Assembly (NCBI GenBank): GCA_036725605.1
Contig: DAIMDW010000001.1
Coordinates: forward strand, 62,001 to 126,000
DNA from: CALBTQ01 sp036725605
Lineage (GTDB): Bacteria; Lernaellota; Lernaellaia; Lernaellales; Lernaellaceae
Direction: 5' to 3'
Length of the DNA: 64,000 bases
In this document: positions 43,610 to 52,289 of the stretch, piece after piece
Layout: the number at the start of each line of letters is the position of its first letter
Numbering within the stretch: the first letter of the stretch is position 1
Notes under the pieces: model-generated
Databases searched by the model: none
What the model saw: the letters and a program-made list of their open reading frames with translations, nothing else
What the model was told of the DNA's origin: nothing
Translations under genes and position numbers: made by a program

Positions 43610-44650
43610 TCAGTCGAAGAGCACTTCTTTTTTAATGAGATTCTTTTCGTAGAATTGTTGGCACAATTCGTAGGGAGCCAAAAAATCTCCCGTCGTGCGG
43701 TATGCGGACAACCGGCACGCTCCGCCACATAGATTGACGAAGGGGCATTTCCCGCAAACGCCTTTTAGGTCGGTCGCCTTGAACGATCTGGTCTTTTTGA
43801 ACAGCGCGGCGTCGTTCCATATATCGGCAAACCGTTGCGTGCGAACGTTCCCGGCGACCAACGAGGGCTCGTCGACGGCGACGCCGCAAATCGAAACGTC
43901 GCCATTGGCCAGAATTCCGCAAAAATTCACCGCCCAGCCGCACGATGCGCCCAGGGTCGGGATGATGTCTTCGCCGTATTGCAGCAGCGGCGGAAGATTG
44001 AGATAAATTTTTACGCCCTTGCTTTTCATGATTTTGCAATACTCTCTCAGGTGTAAAATTTCTTTCGCCTGCAATAACAATTTTTTCTGCTTTTTCCCCC
44101 GGCCATTCGCGTGCAGCAAAGACAACCGCACCTGAATGTCCAAATCGCGGGCGAGGCGGGTCAGATATGCCGCTTCCGACAAGTTGTTCCGGCACATCGT
44201 GGCGTTGACTTCCACCGGCAGGTTGTGCTTTTTGAGCGCCTTGAGAGCGCGAACGGCCTTTTTATGCGTTCCGTCCTTTCCCCGCACTTTGTCGTGGTAA
44301 TTTTCGCTTCCGTCGATGGATAACAGAAAGGAAAGGTTTTCATACTCGCTGAGTATGGCGGCTTTCCGCTCATCGATCATGGTGCCGTTGGTGGAAAAGG
44401 AAACCCGCTCCGCCGCTTGGACGAAAAGGTCGAGAATGGCCTGCCAGTTCTTCCTGACGAACGGTTCTCCGCCCGACAGAACGACTCGTTTCACTCCCAA
44501 GGCTTTTATATCGTCGGCAATGGCGGTGATCGTGTCGAGCGGCAGGTTCGGCGCCGCTTTGCTCGATGCATTGTTGTAACAAAAGGTGCAATTGAGATTG
44601 CAGCGTCTCGTTGTATTAAAATGGACGGTATGAAGCTGATATACTTCCAT
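43610..44650 (-). CDS. Radical SAM/SPASM peptide maturase
   Basis: 346 residues. The radical SAM CX3CX2C motif is Cys17/21/24 (RRCNLNCTFCYNN), and SGGEP binds SAM. The C-terminal part (~235-335) is a complete SPASM domain: Cys, then GDVSIC (G-X4-C), then the exact CX2CX5CX3C string CGKCPFVNLCGGAC, then a final Cys. Two auxiliary 4Fe-4S clusters are therefore expected, as in sactipeptide, ranthipeptide and cyclophane-forming maturases. It lies 90 bp downstream of a Cys/Trp-repeat precursor gene on the same strand. The likely role is cross-linking of that peptide. There is no RiPP-recognition domain N-terminal extension; the SAM motif starts almost at once. Confidence 0.9.
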   Translation of the reverse strand: MEVYQLHTVHFNTTRRCNLNCTFCYNNASSKAAPNLPLDTITAIADDIKALGVKRVVLSGGEPFVRKNWQAILDLFVQAAERVSFSTNGTMIDERKAAILSEYENLSFLLSIDGSENYHDKVRGKDGTHKKAVRALKALKKHNLPVEVNATMCRNNLSEAAYLTRLARDLDIQVRLSLLHANGRGKKQKKLLLQAKEILHLREYCKIMKSKGVKIYLNLPPLLQYGEDIIPTLGASCGWAVNFCGILANGDVSICGVAVDEPSLVAGNVRTQRFADIWNDAALFKKTRSFKATDLKGVCGKCPFVNLCGGACRLSAYRTTGDFLAPYELCQQFYEKNLIKKEVLFD

Positions 44651-44740
44651 CGCGCATCGCTGTTATAAGTTATTTGATTCTATTCTTCGGAATAAACCGA
44701 TCGCCCCTTTTCGCTTTTTTCGGCAATGGCCGGTACTTGA

Positions 44741-45082
44741 TTACTCAATGCGAACGGCGGTGAGCAGCTTCTCCGCGATCTCGTCGATGAAGGCGTCGTC
44801 GACCACTCGCGATGGCGCCGCCCCCTGGACCTTCTTGACCAGATCCGCCAGCAATTCCGGCTTTTCCACGAACTGTTTCCCGATGGTGCTGATCAGATCG
44901 GCCGGATACACCGTTTCCGTAAAATCAAATCCCTTGCTTGCCCCGCAAGCCACGCACCATCCGTCGGCCGCCCCGCAGGCTACGCACCACATTTCCTGCC
45001 CCAGATCGATGGCAAGCTCCCGGATGACTTCACGGTTGATGGTCAATCCTAATTTTTTCAGTTCGGTTTTCGCTTCTTTCAT
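44741..45082 (-). CDS. Putative RiPP precursor with tandem CxxC/Trp repeats
   Basis: 113 residues from ATG 45082, with GGAGGGG four bases upstream. Residues 1-30 are a helical, leader-like segment (KKLGLTINREVIRELAIDLG). Residues 31-50 are two tandem 10-residue units, MWCVACGAAD and GWCVACGASK, putting Cys at 33, 36, 43 and 46 and Trp at 32 and 42. Residues 51-113 are an acidic helical region with no Cys. Directly downstream is a SPASM radical SAM maturase, the strongest reason to call this a modified peptide. The long tail after the repeats is unusual and might be a follower. The alternative is a small zinc-binding protein (CX2C-X6-CX2C). Confidence 0.65.
   Translation of the reverse strand: MKEAKTELKKLGLTINREVIRELAIDLGQEMWCVACGAADGWCVACGASKGFDFTETVYPADLISTIGKQFVEKPELLADLVKKVQGAAPSRVVDDAFIDEIAEKLLTAVRIE
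44933..44992 (-). repeat. Tandem 30-bp coding repeat in the precursor gene
   Basis: Two 30-bp units encode the two 10-residue Cys/Trp repeats. The central 19 bases differ at only two positions, so the repeat is visible at DNA level and suggests recent or conserved duplication of a core unit. Confidence 0.85.
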
Positions 45083-45244
45083 AATCCCCTCCAATTATCA
45101 ATGTTATTAGTTCAATACAATGGAGCTTGATAAGGGTACAATTATGGAGCGAATAATGTCAATAATAAAATAGTTAAAAATAAGGATAAAAATGTGCGAA
45201 CATGGTCATGCATTCAACCGGTAGGCGTTTGCGAAAGGCCCCGT

Positions 45245-46927
45245 CTAATCGGTGTCGGTCATCAAGCGGTAATATTGATTGTTGCCGATGGTCGTTTCAT
45301 ACCGATACTTTTTACGCAAAAATGTATTGAGTTCGGGAAACCTGGGCAGCAACGCCAGCGAATCCTCCGTCTGCCCGGTGATGTACTTGTTGAAATCGTT
45401 CGTGCCCACCACGATGTACCGTGGCGTTTTCTCGCGCACGTCGGCCAGTAATTCCTGATACCAGGTCGGCGGGCAGTAGGTCGCGATGATCGAAAAATTG
45501 GTGATGAACCGCGTCGGCGATTTCCGATCGGCCAAAAACAAAATCAGCGGATCGAAGCCCCACATCAACACCGTGTCGTCCGGCTCGGTGTTCGTGCGCA
45601 GATAGGCCGCGCCCGCGTAGTTGCCCGAAGCCGAGAAGGTGGCCGCCTCGAAGATCCGGTCGAACGATTGTAGATACTGTTCGTGGGTCAGGCGTCCCTT
45701 GACCATCGCGGCGGACTGATACAGCCGAAACACCGATCGTTTGCCCACCGACAACATGAACACCACCAGGCAAGCGAGAATCACCGCCTTTTTCCACCCC
45801 GCGCCGTCTCGTTTGCGCAGCCTGCCGAAGGCGCCGGCGTAGGTCCGCCCCGCCAGAATGCACAACGGCACGTACAGCGGGAACCAATGATAATTGAAAT
45901 ATTTGCCCATCAGCACGATGCCGATTTCCGTAGTGATGATCCACGCCAGCAACACGACCATCTCGTAGCGGCGCGGTTCGCGGGCGATTTCCTTCGCGGT
46001 CAGCAGGGCCGGCACGATGATGAAGGACAACGCGATTATCAAGATGAGATGCTTCCAAAAGAACAGGCCGACCATAAAGCCCACCTTGCCGCCCGAACTC
46101 ACCGCCACGTACTGCGGCGCGAACACGAAAACGGTGTACAGAAAATCGTGCAGCGCTCCATTGAGACGCAGATACAGCAGATAGCCGCCCAGGGAAATGA
46201 CGAACCCGGCGCCCAGTGCGATCGTCCGCCCGATGCGGCGCGGCCAACCGTACGGGCGTAGCTTGAAATCCTCGCCGAAGATCATCGCCAGCGCCGGCAG
46301 CATGATCAGCCCGTGCGAGTAGCGCATCAAGACAATCCAGGCGATCAACATTCCGGCGGCGAAATCCCACACCGGCCGGGGACCCCGGCGTTGCGGCGCC
46401 AGACACAGCAGCGTCAGGACCATCGGCAGCACCACATACGTGTCGCCGTTGGCCTGCGCCCAAAAATCGTTGCCCAGGAAATAAGCGACCGCGAACAAAA
46501 TCCCCGCCCACGTGCCGCTGCGGCGATCGATGAAAAATGTACCCAGACGGCCGATCGCCACTGCGGTCAACGAGAGCATCAGCCAATCCAGCAGCCGTAG
46601 CGCGAAGCCGGTTTTGCCGAACAGCCAGATGGCCAGCGCGTCGATGTAATAAATGCCGGGCGGGCGGATATCCCACGCGTCTTTGAAAGGCATGCCGCCC
46701 CGCAAAATATCCGTGGCGATGTAGCTGCAAATGCCCTGGTCACGTCCCAGCGGCTGACACAGCGTGTGCAATCCCGCCACCAGAGCGACAGTGAAAATCA
46801 ATAAGTCCGGGCGGACCTGGGAAAAAAATCCATTAAATGGATCGACGCCGGGCGTGACCCTTTTTGCTTGCGACAACAATTGGTATTCGATCTCCAGGCC
46901 TGCTGCGATTAATAATTTTCCCGACAT
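45245..46927 (-). CDS. GT39/PMT-like membrane glycosyltransferase (putative)
   Basis: 560 residues with about eleven transmembrane helices, resembling the ArnT/PMT_2 type of lipid-linked-sugar glycosyltransferase. The first loop has GRDQGICSYIATDILRGGMPFKDAWDIRPPG, with the acidic residues typical of the catalytic loop of this superfamily. The C-terminal ~140 residues are soluble. The first ~40 residues look unlike a membrane N-terminus and have no ribosome site, so the true start may be further in. It lies upstream of the RiPP operon on the same strand with a 162-bp gap, so it is probably a separate unit. The acceptor is unknown. Confidence 0.75.
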   Translation of the reverse strand: MSGKLLIAAGLEIEYQLLSQAKRVTPGVDPFNGFFSQVRPDLLIFTVALVAGLHTLCQPLGRDQGICSYIATDILRGGMPFKDAWDIRPPGIYYIDALAIWLFGKTGFALRLLDWLMLSLTAVAIGRLGTFFIDRRSGTWAGILFAVAYFLGNDFWAQANGDTYVVLPMVLTLLCLAPQRRGPRPVWDFAAGMLIAWIVLMRYSHGLIMLPALAMIFGEDFKLRPYGWPRRIGRTIALGAGFVISLGGYLLYLRLNGALHDFLYTVFVFAPQYVAVSSGGKVGFMVGLFFWKHLILIIALSFIIVPALLTAKEIAREPRRYEMVVLLAWIITTEIGIVLMGKYFNYHWFPLYVPLCILAGRTYAGAFGRLRKRDGAGWKKAVILACLVVFMLSVGKRSVFRLYQSAAMVKGRLTHEQYLQSFDRIFEAATFSASGNYAGAAYLRTNTEPDDTVLMWGFDPLILFLADRKSPTRFITNFSIIATYCPPTWYQELLADVREKTPRYIVVGTNDFNKYITGQTEDSLALLPRFPELNTFLRKKYRYETTIGNNQYYRLMTDTD

Positions 46928-47126
46928 TATTCATACAAAATATAATGTATTAATGCAAGCCTTTGAGGTCGGGAATAGAAATTTTTTTCATTTGAGTGTT
47001 TGGATCGGCATACCTTTGGCTTTTACCAAAAGTGCGGCCCACGAAAATGCCTCCCCCAAGCGGCCCTGCCGCCGGCTGAGGCTCCACATAAATCACAGGT
47101 CCAGGGATCGTTCCCGGTTCCTGGCT

Positions 47127-47166
47127 TTGCCTGAAAACGTGGGGCAAGGTATAGTGAATCGATTCA
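47127..47166 (+). promoter_or_regulatory. Candidate promoter with overlapping palindrome
   Basis: TTGCCT (47127-47132), a 17-bp spacer and TATAGT (47150-47155) are followed by the perfect palindrome TGAATCGATTCA (47155-47166). The amidase gene starts at 47180, so the leader would be very short. Confidence 0.4.
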
Positions 47167-47179
47167 GTGGGTGGGACAC

Positions 47180-50113
47180 ATGAAGCGATCGATCATTTTG
47201 CCGTTATTGGCGCTGGTTCTTTACCTGTGGTTGCCGGCCGACAGTGTCGGCGGCGAGACGGCGCGGGTCGTTCTGCGTGCGGCGAACGGGCCGGTCGCCG
47301 TGTCCTACGAGCGTGTGGAACTGAGGCGGCGGGCGGTCGATTTGCCGGGCACGCCCTGGGCCGACGGCGAGGGCGCGCTGCGTCTGCTGGTCAATGGAAC
47401 CAAGGATCATGCCTCGTACTTTCCCGCCGGCACGACGCTCGACCGCGTGACTGCCGATGCCGCCGGGTACGTGCTTTATCTGACGTTCCCGGCCGGGTTC
47501 GCCCACGACGGCGACGAGACGATCACCGATCCGCTGATGCACGCGCTGGCCGAGACGATGCGGTCGGTGGCGCCGGGCCGCAACGCGCGCCTGCTGGTCC
47601 GCGACGATCCGCGCGACGGTTATCGGCCCATCGGCGAGTTGTTCAAAGCCCCTGCGCCAATCGGTCCCAAACCTTATGAAGCCAAGATCCGCGTCGGCCC
47701 GCCGGGATTCTCACAGCCGCGGGCGACGGGCTTTTTGAGCGGCAAGTCGATCTTCCTCGCGCCGGGTCACGGCTGGTATTACAACGACAGCGAAGGCGCC
47801 TGGCTGACGCAACGGCCGAACACCAACGGCATCGTCGAGGACTTCTCCAATCCCGAGGCGGTGCTGCAATACCTGCAACCGTACTTCCACAACGCCGGCG
47901 CGCTGGTCTACACCGTGCGCGAGCGCGACATGAACACGGCGATGGAGATCATCGACAACAACGACGCCGGTTGCGCCGCGATCGGCGGTTGGTGGGCGTC
48001 CACGGCCAGCTCCGGCTACTACGGCGACGACTACCTGGTGGCCGAAGTCTCCTCGACCGAAACGGCCACGGCGACCTTCACCGGCGCGTTCCCCGCCGAC
48101 GGCTACTACCACGTGTACGTGTGGTACACCGGCGGGACGAACCGCGCGACCGACGCCCTGTTCACCGTGCGCCACGCCGACGGCGCGAGCGCCGTGCGGT
48201 TGAATCTGCAACGCGACGGCTTCACCTGGAAGGACCTGGGACGCTACTACTTCCTCGCCGATGATCCGCCCAAGCGCCGGCAGCTCGTCGTCTCCAACCA
48301 GGGCGGCGATCCGACCACCTTCGTCGTCGCCGACGCCGTGCGTTTCGGCGGCGGGATGCACGAGGACGCCGCCAAACCGCGCTGGGAAATGTCGGGCCTG
48401 TACCACGCGCCGTTCATGGGCTGCGCCGATTGCGCGACCAACACGGTCACGACCATGCCGCGCTACACCAAGTGGGAGCACGAGTCCTGGGAAGACGGTC
48501 TTTACCTGAGCTGGCACACCAACGCACCCGATCCGGGCACGGGCACCAGCACGTTCGCCTATTCGTCCTACGGCTGGGACGGCGCGTTCAACGGCGTCGA
48601 GGGCAGTCTCGATCTGCGCAGCTTCGTGCACAACGAGATCATCAACGACATTCGCGCCGGGTGGGACGCCGCCTGGACCGATCGCGGCCAGCACACGAAC
48701 TGGTACGGTGAGATCAATCCCAACTACAACGACGAAACGCCGGGCATCATCTTCGAGGTGGCCTTTCACGATACGCCCGACGACGCCGAGCAACTCAAAG
48801 AGCCGGGATTCCGCCAGTTGGTGGCGCGGGCGGTTTATCAGGCGGTCGTGCGCTACTACGCCAACCGCGACGGTCTGACGCCGCGCTTTTTGCCCGAGCC
48901 GCCGTTGGCCCCCAGTGTCGTGATGAATGACGAGGGCCCGCTGGTCAGTTGGAATCCGCCGATCTTCGACCACGGCGGCACGGCCGGTGACGCGGCCGAA
49001 TCCTACCGCCTGTACCTGAGCCGCTCGGGCAAGGGCGTCACCGACGCGATCGACGAACCGGGCACCGCGCACAAATTGGCCCGGCAGGCCGACGATTCGC
49101 ACGTCGTCTACCTGCGTATCGCGGCGCTCAACGAGGGCGGCGAAAGCTTTCCCACCGAAACGCTGGCGGTGAGCACCGGCACGGGCCCGCGCGTGTTGAT
49201 CGTCAACGGCTTCGACCGGCTCGACAAGAACGCCAACGTGCCCGAGGACTACTACGGCGGTGGAACGATCTACCGCGGCTACCTGCAGCGGATGAACTCG
49301 TACGACTACGTCATCGCCCACGCGAAAGCGCTGGCTGCGGCGGGGGTGGATTTCGACTCGGCGAGCAACGAAGCGGTGACCGCCGGCAAGGTCGATCTCA
49401 ACGATTACCCGGCGGTGGTGTGGATCGTGGGGGAGGATTCCGCCGACGACCATTCGTTTTCCACCGCCGAGCGCCGCTGGTTGACCGAATACCTCGACAA
49501 CGGCGGCGCGTTGTTCGTTTCCGGCGCGGAAATCGGCTGGGATCTGTGGGAATGCGGCACCGATAGCGAGCGCGCGTTCTATACCGATTACCTGCGCGCG
49601 CAATATCAGGCCGACACCAGCGGCGTGGGCGAGGTGATTGCCTCGGGGCTGTTTGCCGGCATCGATGCGTTCACCTTCGATTATCTCGACTATCTGATTT
49701 ACGCGGCCAACTGGCCCGACGCGATTGCGGCGGTCGACGGCTCGACCGATCTACAATACGCGGGCACCGAATACGGCGCGGCGGTCGTCGCCGACACCGG
49801 CACGTTCAAGGTCGTCTACCTGGGCTTTCCCTTCGAGACGATTTTCGCCGAGGACACGCGTGCGCAGCTCATGGCGGCGGCGATGGACTTCCTGTTGCCG
49901 GCGGGCGACGACGACACCTTCGACGACGATACGGTCGATGACGATGACACCATCGATGATGACGACACGCTCGATGATGATTTCGTCAATGACGATTTTA
50001 TCGATGACGATGCGGTCGATGACGACGCCGCCGATGACGATGACGACGCCGCCGATGACGATGACGACAACGACAATGACAATGACGACAATGATGATGG
50101 GTGCGGATGCTGA
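47180..50113 (+). CDS. N-acetylmuramoyl-L-alanine amidase with golvesin-like insert and Asp-rich tail
   Basis: 977 residues from ATG 47180 with a signal peptide. The Amidase_3 zinc site is split: His197 in LAPGHGW and Glu220 in IVEDFSN come first. After a ~200-residue insert, His446 in SWHTNAP and the catalytic Glu526 in FEVAFHD follow. The insert (~250-400) looks like a golvesin/xly-type beta-sandwich (YYHVYVWYTGGTN). A fibronectin-III-like segment (~575-665) comes next, then an alpha/beta GATase-like domain (~675-890, LDNGGALFVSGAEIGWDLW). The last ~80 residues are Asp-rich repeats ending in GCGC. It should cleave peptidoglycan amide bonds outside the cytoplasm. Confidence 0.87.
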   Translation: MKRSIILPLLALVLYLWLPADSVGGETARVVLRAANGPVAVSYERVELRRRAVDLPGTPWADGEGALRLLVNGTKDHASYFPAGTTLDRVTADAAGYVLYLTFPAGFAHDGDETITDPLMHALAETMRSVAPGRNARLLVRDDPRDGYRPIGELFKAPAPIGPKPYEAKIRVGPPGFSQPRATGFLSGKSIFLAPGHGWYYNDSEGAWLTQRPNTNGIVEDFSNPEAVLQYLQPYFHNAGALVYTVRERDMNTAMEIIDNNDAGCAAIGGWWASTASSGYYGDDYLVAEVSSTETATATFTGAFPADGYYHVYVWYTGGTNRATDALFTVRHADGASAVRLNLQRDGFTWKDLGRYYFLADDPPKRRQLVVSNQGGDPTTFVVADAVRFGGGMHEDAAKPRWEMSGLYHAPFMGCADCATNTVTTMPRYTKWEHESWEDGLYLSWHTNAPDPGTGTSTFAYSSYGWDGAFNGVEGSLDLRSFVHNEIINDIRAGWDAAWTDRGQHTNWYGEINPNYNDETPGIIFEVAFHDTPDDAEQLKEPGFRQLVARAVYQAVVRYYANRDGLTPRFLPEPPLAPSVVMNDEGPLVSWNPPIFDHGGTAGDAAESYRLYLSRSGKGVTDAIDEPGTAHKLARQADDSHVVYLRIAALNEGGESFPTETLAVSTGTGPRVLIVNGFDRLDKNANVPEDYYGGGTIYRGYLQRMNSYDYVIAHAKALAAAGVDFDSASNEAVTAGKVDLNDYPAVVWIVGEDSADDHSFSTAERRWLTEYLDNGGALFVSGAEIGWDLWECGTDSERAFYTDYLRAQYQADTSGVGEVIASGLFAGIDAFTFDYLDYLIYAANWPDAIAAVDGSTDLQYAGTEYGAAVVADTGTFKVVYLGFPFETIFAEDTRAQLMAAAMDFLLPAGDDDTFDDDTVDDDDTIDDDDTLDDDFVNDDFIDDDAVDDDAADDDDDAADDDDDNDNDNDDNDDGCGC

Positions 50114-50260
50114 CGACTCCTTAGCGTGGTGAAGCCCCGCCAACTGCGTCGCGCCGCCGGCTAACCGATAGACAGCGCCCACATCTGTCGATATGATACG
50201 CGCCGAACATCCGTGAACCATCGCCGACGATTTCAATCCCGCACACGAAAGGAAGCTGTT

Positions 50261-50980
50261 ATGCCGGTTATCCGTTGGGAAAAAGTGGACTCGGTGGCCA
50301 ATGTGATTATGGACCAGGGCGAAAACCGCCACAATCCGGAGTTCATCGCCGATTTCCTGCGCGTATTCGATGAGGTTGAAGCGGACAAATCGATCCGGGC
50401 GCTGGTGCTGTCGTCCAGCGATCCGAAAAGCTGGTCGCAGGGCATCGACCTGAATTGGGTGATGAGCATCCTGGGCGATGAGGTGAAACGCGAGCAGCTC
50501 AAAGGCTTTCTCAGCGGGCTCAATGATATGTTCATCAAGATGCTGACCTTCCCGATGCCGGTCATCGCCGCGATCAGCGGGCACACCTTTGGTGATGGAG
50601 CGATCATGGCCTGCGCGTGCGACTTCCGTTTCATGCGCGCCGATCGCGGATTCTTCTGCTTCCCTGAAGTCGATCTGAACATTCCGTTCCTGCCGGGCAT
50701 GCTGGCGATCGTCCGCCGCGCGTTCCCGTACTACAAGCTGGAAGAGATGATCTTCACCGGCAAGCGCGTGGGTGCGCAGGAGATGGCCGAGCATCACGCG
50801 ATCGTCAAGGCCTGCCCCGATCTGGAATCGTTGCAGACCGAAGTGATGGCCTTTGCCAAGACCTTCCAGAAGGAGCGGGGTATCGTCCGCGAACTGAAAA
50901 AGCGGATGCACAAGGAAATTCTGGAGATCATCGAGAAGGAAGATCCGCCGTACATCAACTCGATGCAGTTGCTTGCCTAG
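50261..50980 (+). CDS. Enoyl-CoA hydratase/isomerase family protein
   Basis: 239 residues from ATG 50261 behind AAAGGA. Crotonase fold: the oxyanion-hole motifs are SQGIDLNW and ISGHTFGDGAIMACACDFR, followed by FPEVDLNIPFLPG. The usual catalytic Glu of hydratases in the latter region is partly kept (PEVDL), so isomerase or hydratase activity on acyl-CoA is likely but not fixed. The sequence resembles the short delta3-delta2-enoyl-CoA isomerase-like proteins. It precedes the LarA gene by 43 bp on the same strand. The two have no obvious shared pathway. Confidence 0.87.
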   Translation: MPVIRWEKVDSVANVIMDQGENRHNPEFIADFLRVFDEVEADKSIRALVLSSSDPKSWSQGIDLNWVMSILGDEVKREQLKGFLSGLNDMFIKMLTFPMPVIAAISGHTFGDGAIMACACDFRFMRADRGFFCFPEVDLNIPFLPGMLAIVRRAFPYYKLEEMIFTGKRVGAQEMAEHHAIVKACPDLESLQTEVMAFAKTFQKERGIVRELKKRMHKEILEIIEKEDPPYINSMQLLA

Positions 50981-51023
50981 CCGTTAGCCGTTAATGTCCG
51001 ACGGGTGAAGGGAGAGAGCGCCG

Positions 51024-52289
51024 GTGGACAACGGGCGGACGATCAACCTGTGTTACGGCAAGGGCTCGCTGACGCTGAGCGTGAAAGCGTCGGCGCGCCG
51101 GCATGTGCTGGAACCGCGCGAATCGTCACCATTGCCCGACCTCACCGCCGCTTTTCAACAAGCCTGTCGCGAGCCGCTCAATAGCGCGCCGCTGCGGGAG
51201 ATCGTCCAACCGCACGAGCGCGTGGTGATCGTCACCGCCGACGGCACACGGCCGCTGCCCAATCGCATTCTGCTGCCGCTGCTGCTGGCCGAATTGCCCG
51301 TGCCGGACGAGAACGTCACGATCCTGTTGGGCAACGGCGGGCACCGCCCCAACACGCCCGACGAGCTGCGGCTGATGTTCGGTGACGAGATCGTGCGGCG
51401 CGTGCGGATCGTCAACCACGACGCCTTCGACCAAAGCCAACTGACGCCGGTGGGGCGGGCCGGCGACGGCTCGCCGATTATCCTCAACAAGCACTACCTC
51501 GCGGCCGACAGGCGCATCGCCGTCGGATTGATCGAGCCGCATTTTTTCGTCGGCTATTCCGGCGGCGACAAGGCGGTCGTTCCCGGCGTGGCGGGCATGG
51601 AGACGATCCTGCACCTGCATCGCCGTGAGTTGATCGCCGATGCGCGCAGCACCTGGGGCACACTGGAGGAAAATCCGATCCGTCGCCTGCTGGAGGAAAT
51701 GGTCGCCGTTTGTCCGCTCGATTTTCTGCTCAACGTGACAGTCGATGCGGCCAATGCCGTCACCGGAATTTTCGCGGGCGATCACCTGGCGGCGCATCGC
51801 GCCGGCTGCGCTCGGGTGAAGGAGCACGCGTTCGTAACGGTCGAGCAACGATATGCGCTGGTGGTGACTTCCAACTGCGGGTATCCGCTCGACCAGAACA
51901 TCTACCAAGCGGTGAAGGGGATCGCCGCGGCGGCCAACATCGTGCGTGACGACGGAGCGATTTTACTGTGCGCCGAATGCGCCGACGGTTTTGCGGGACA
52001 TCGACATTTCGCGGAGAGCATGAAGCAAGGCGACACGGCCGAAGACGTGCTGTCCTGGATCGCCGCACAGCCGGCGACGGTCATTGACCAGTGGCAGGCG
52101 CAGATTCTGGCGCAGATTCTGGCGCGCGTGCCCGTTTACGTGTGTTCCGCCATGCCCGCCGAGCAATTGCGGGCGATCAAACTGCGGCCGATCGACGATC
52201 CGTCGGCGTTCATTGAGGAGCGGTCGGGCGAACGGGGTATCGCCGTATTGCCGGCGGGTTTCCAGACGGTGCCGGTTTATCGGGCGTAA
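51024..52289 (+). CDS. larA: LarA-type nickel-dependent racemase
   Basis: 421 residues. The start is GTG 51024 behind GGGAGAG. All LarA key residues align with an offset of one from the Lactobacillus enzyme: His107 (GNGGHRPN), His173 (EPHFFVGYSGGDK), Lys183 in the same string, which binds the nickel-pincer cofactor, and His199 (LHLHRREL). The YPLDQNIYQAVKG segment is also typical. It should interconvert the two isomers of lactate or a related 2-hydroxy acid. Many LarA homologues have other substrates. The cofactor genes larB, larC and larE are not in this window. Its 3' end overlaps the convergent PfkB kinase gene by 13 bp. Confidence 0.9.
   Translation: MDNGRTINLCYGKGSLTLSVKASARRHVLEPRESSPLPDLTAAFQQACREPLNSAPLREIVQPHERVVIVTADGTRPLPNRILLPLLLAELPVPDENVTILLGNGGHRPNTPDELRLMFGDEIVRRVRIVNHDAFDQSQLTPVGRAGDGSPIILNKHYLAADRRIAVGLIEPHFFVGYSGGDKAVVPGVAGMETILHLHRRELIADARSTWGTLEENPIRRLLEEMVAVCPLDFLLNVTVDAANAVTGIFAGDHLAAHRAGCARVKEHAFVTVEQRYALVVTSNCGYPLDQNIYQAVKGIAAAANIVRDDGAILLCAECADGFAGHRHFAESMKQGDTAEDVLSWIAAQPATVIDQWQAQILAQILARVPVYVCSAMPAEQLRAIKLRPIDDPSAFIEERSGERGIAVLPAGFQTVPVYRA

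Noticed and set aside
46764..47183. Plus-strand frame upstream of the amidase
   Set aside because: It overlaps the amidase promoter region and the opposite glycosyltransferase gene, and has no ribosome site or coding-like composition.
47711..49603. 630-codon minus-strand frame opposite the amidase
   Set aside because: Shadow frame with no start signal; the plus strand carries the zinc site.
50060..50132. MYXO-CTERM sorting tag at the end of the amidase
   Set aside because: The protein stops right after GCGC. No transmembrane helix or Arg cluster follows in any nearby frame.
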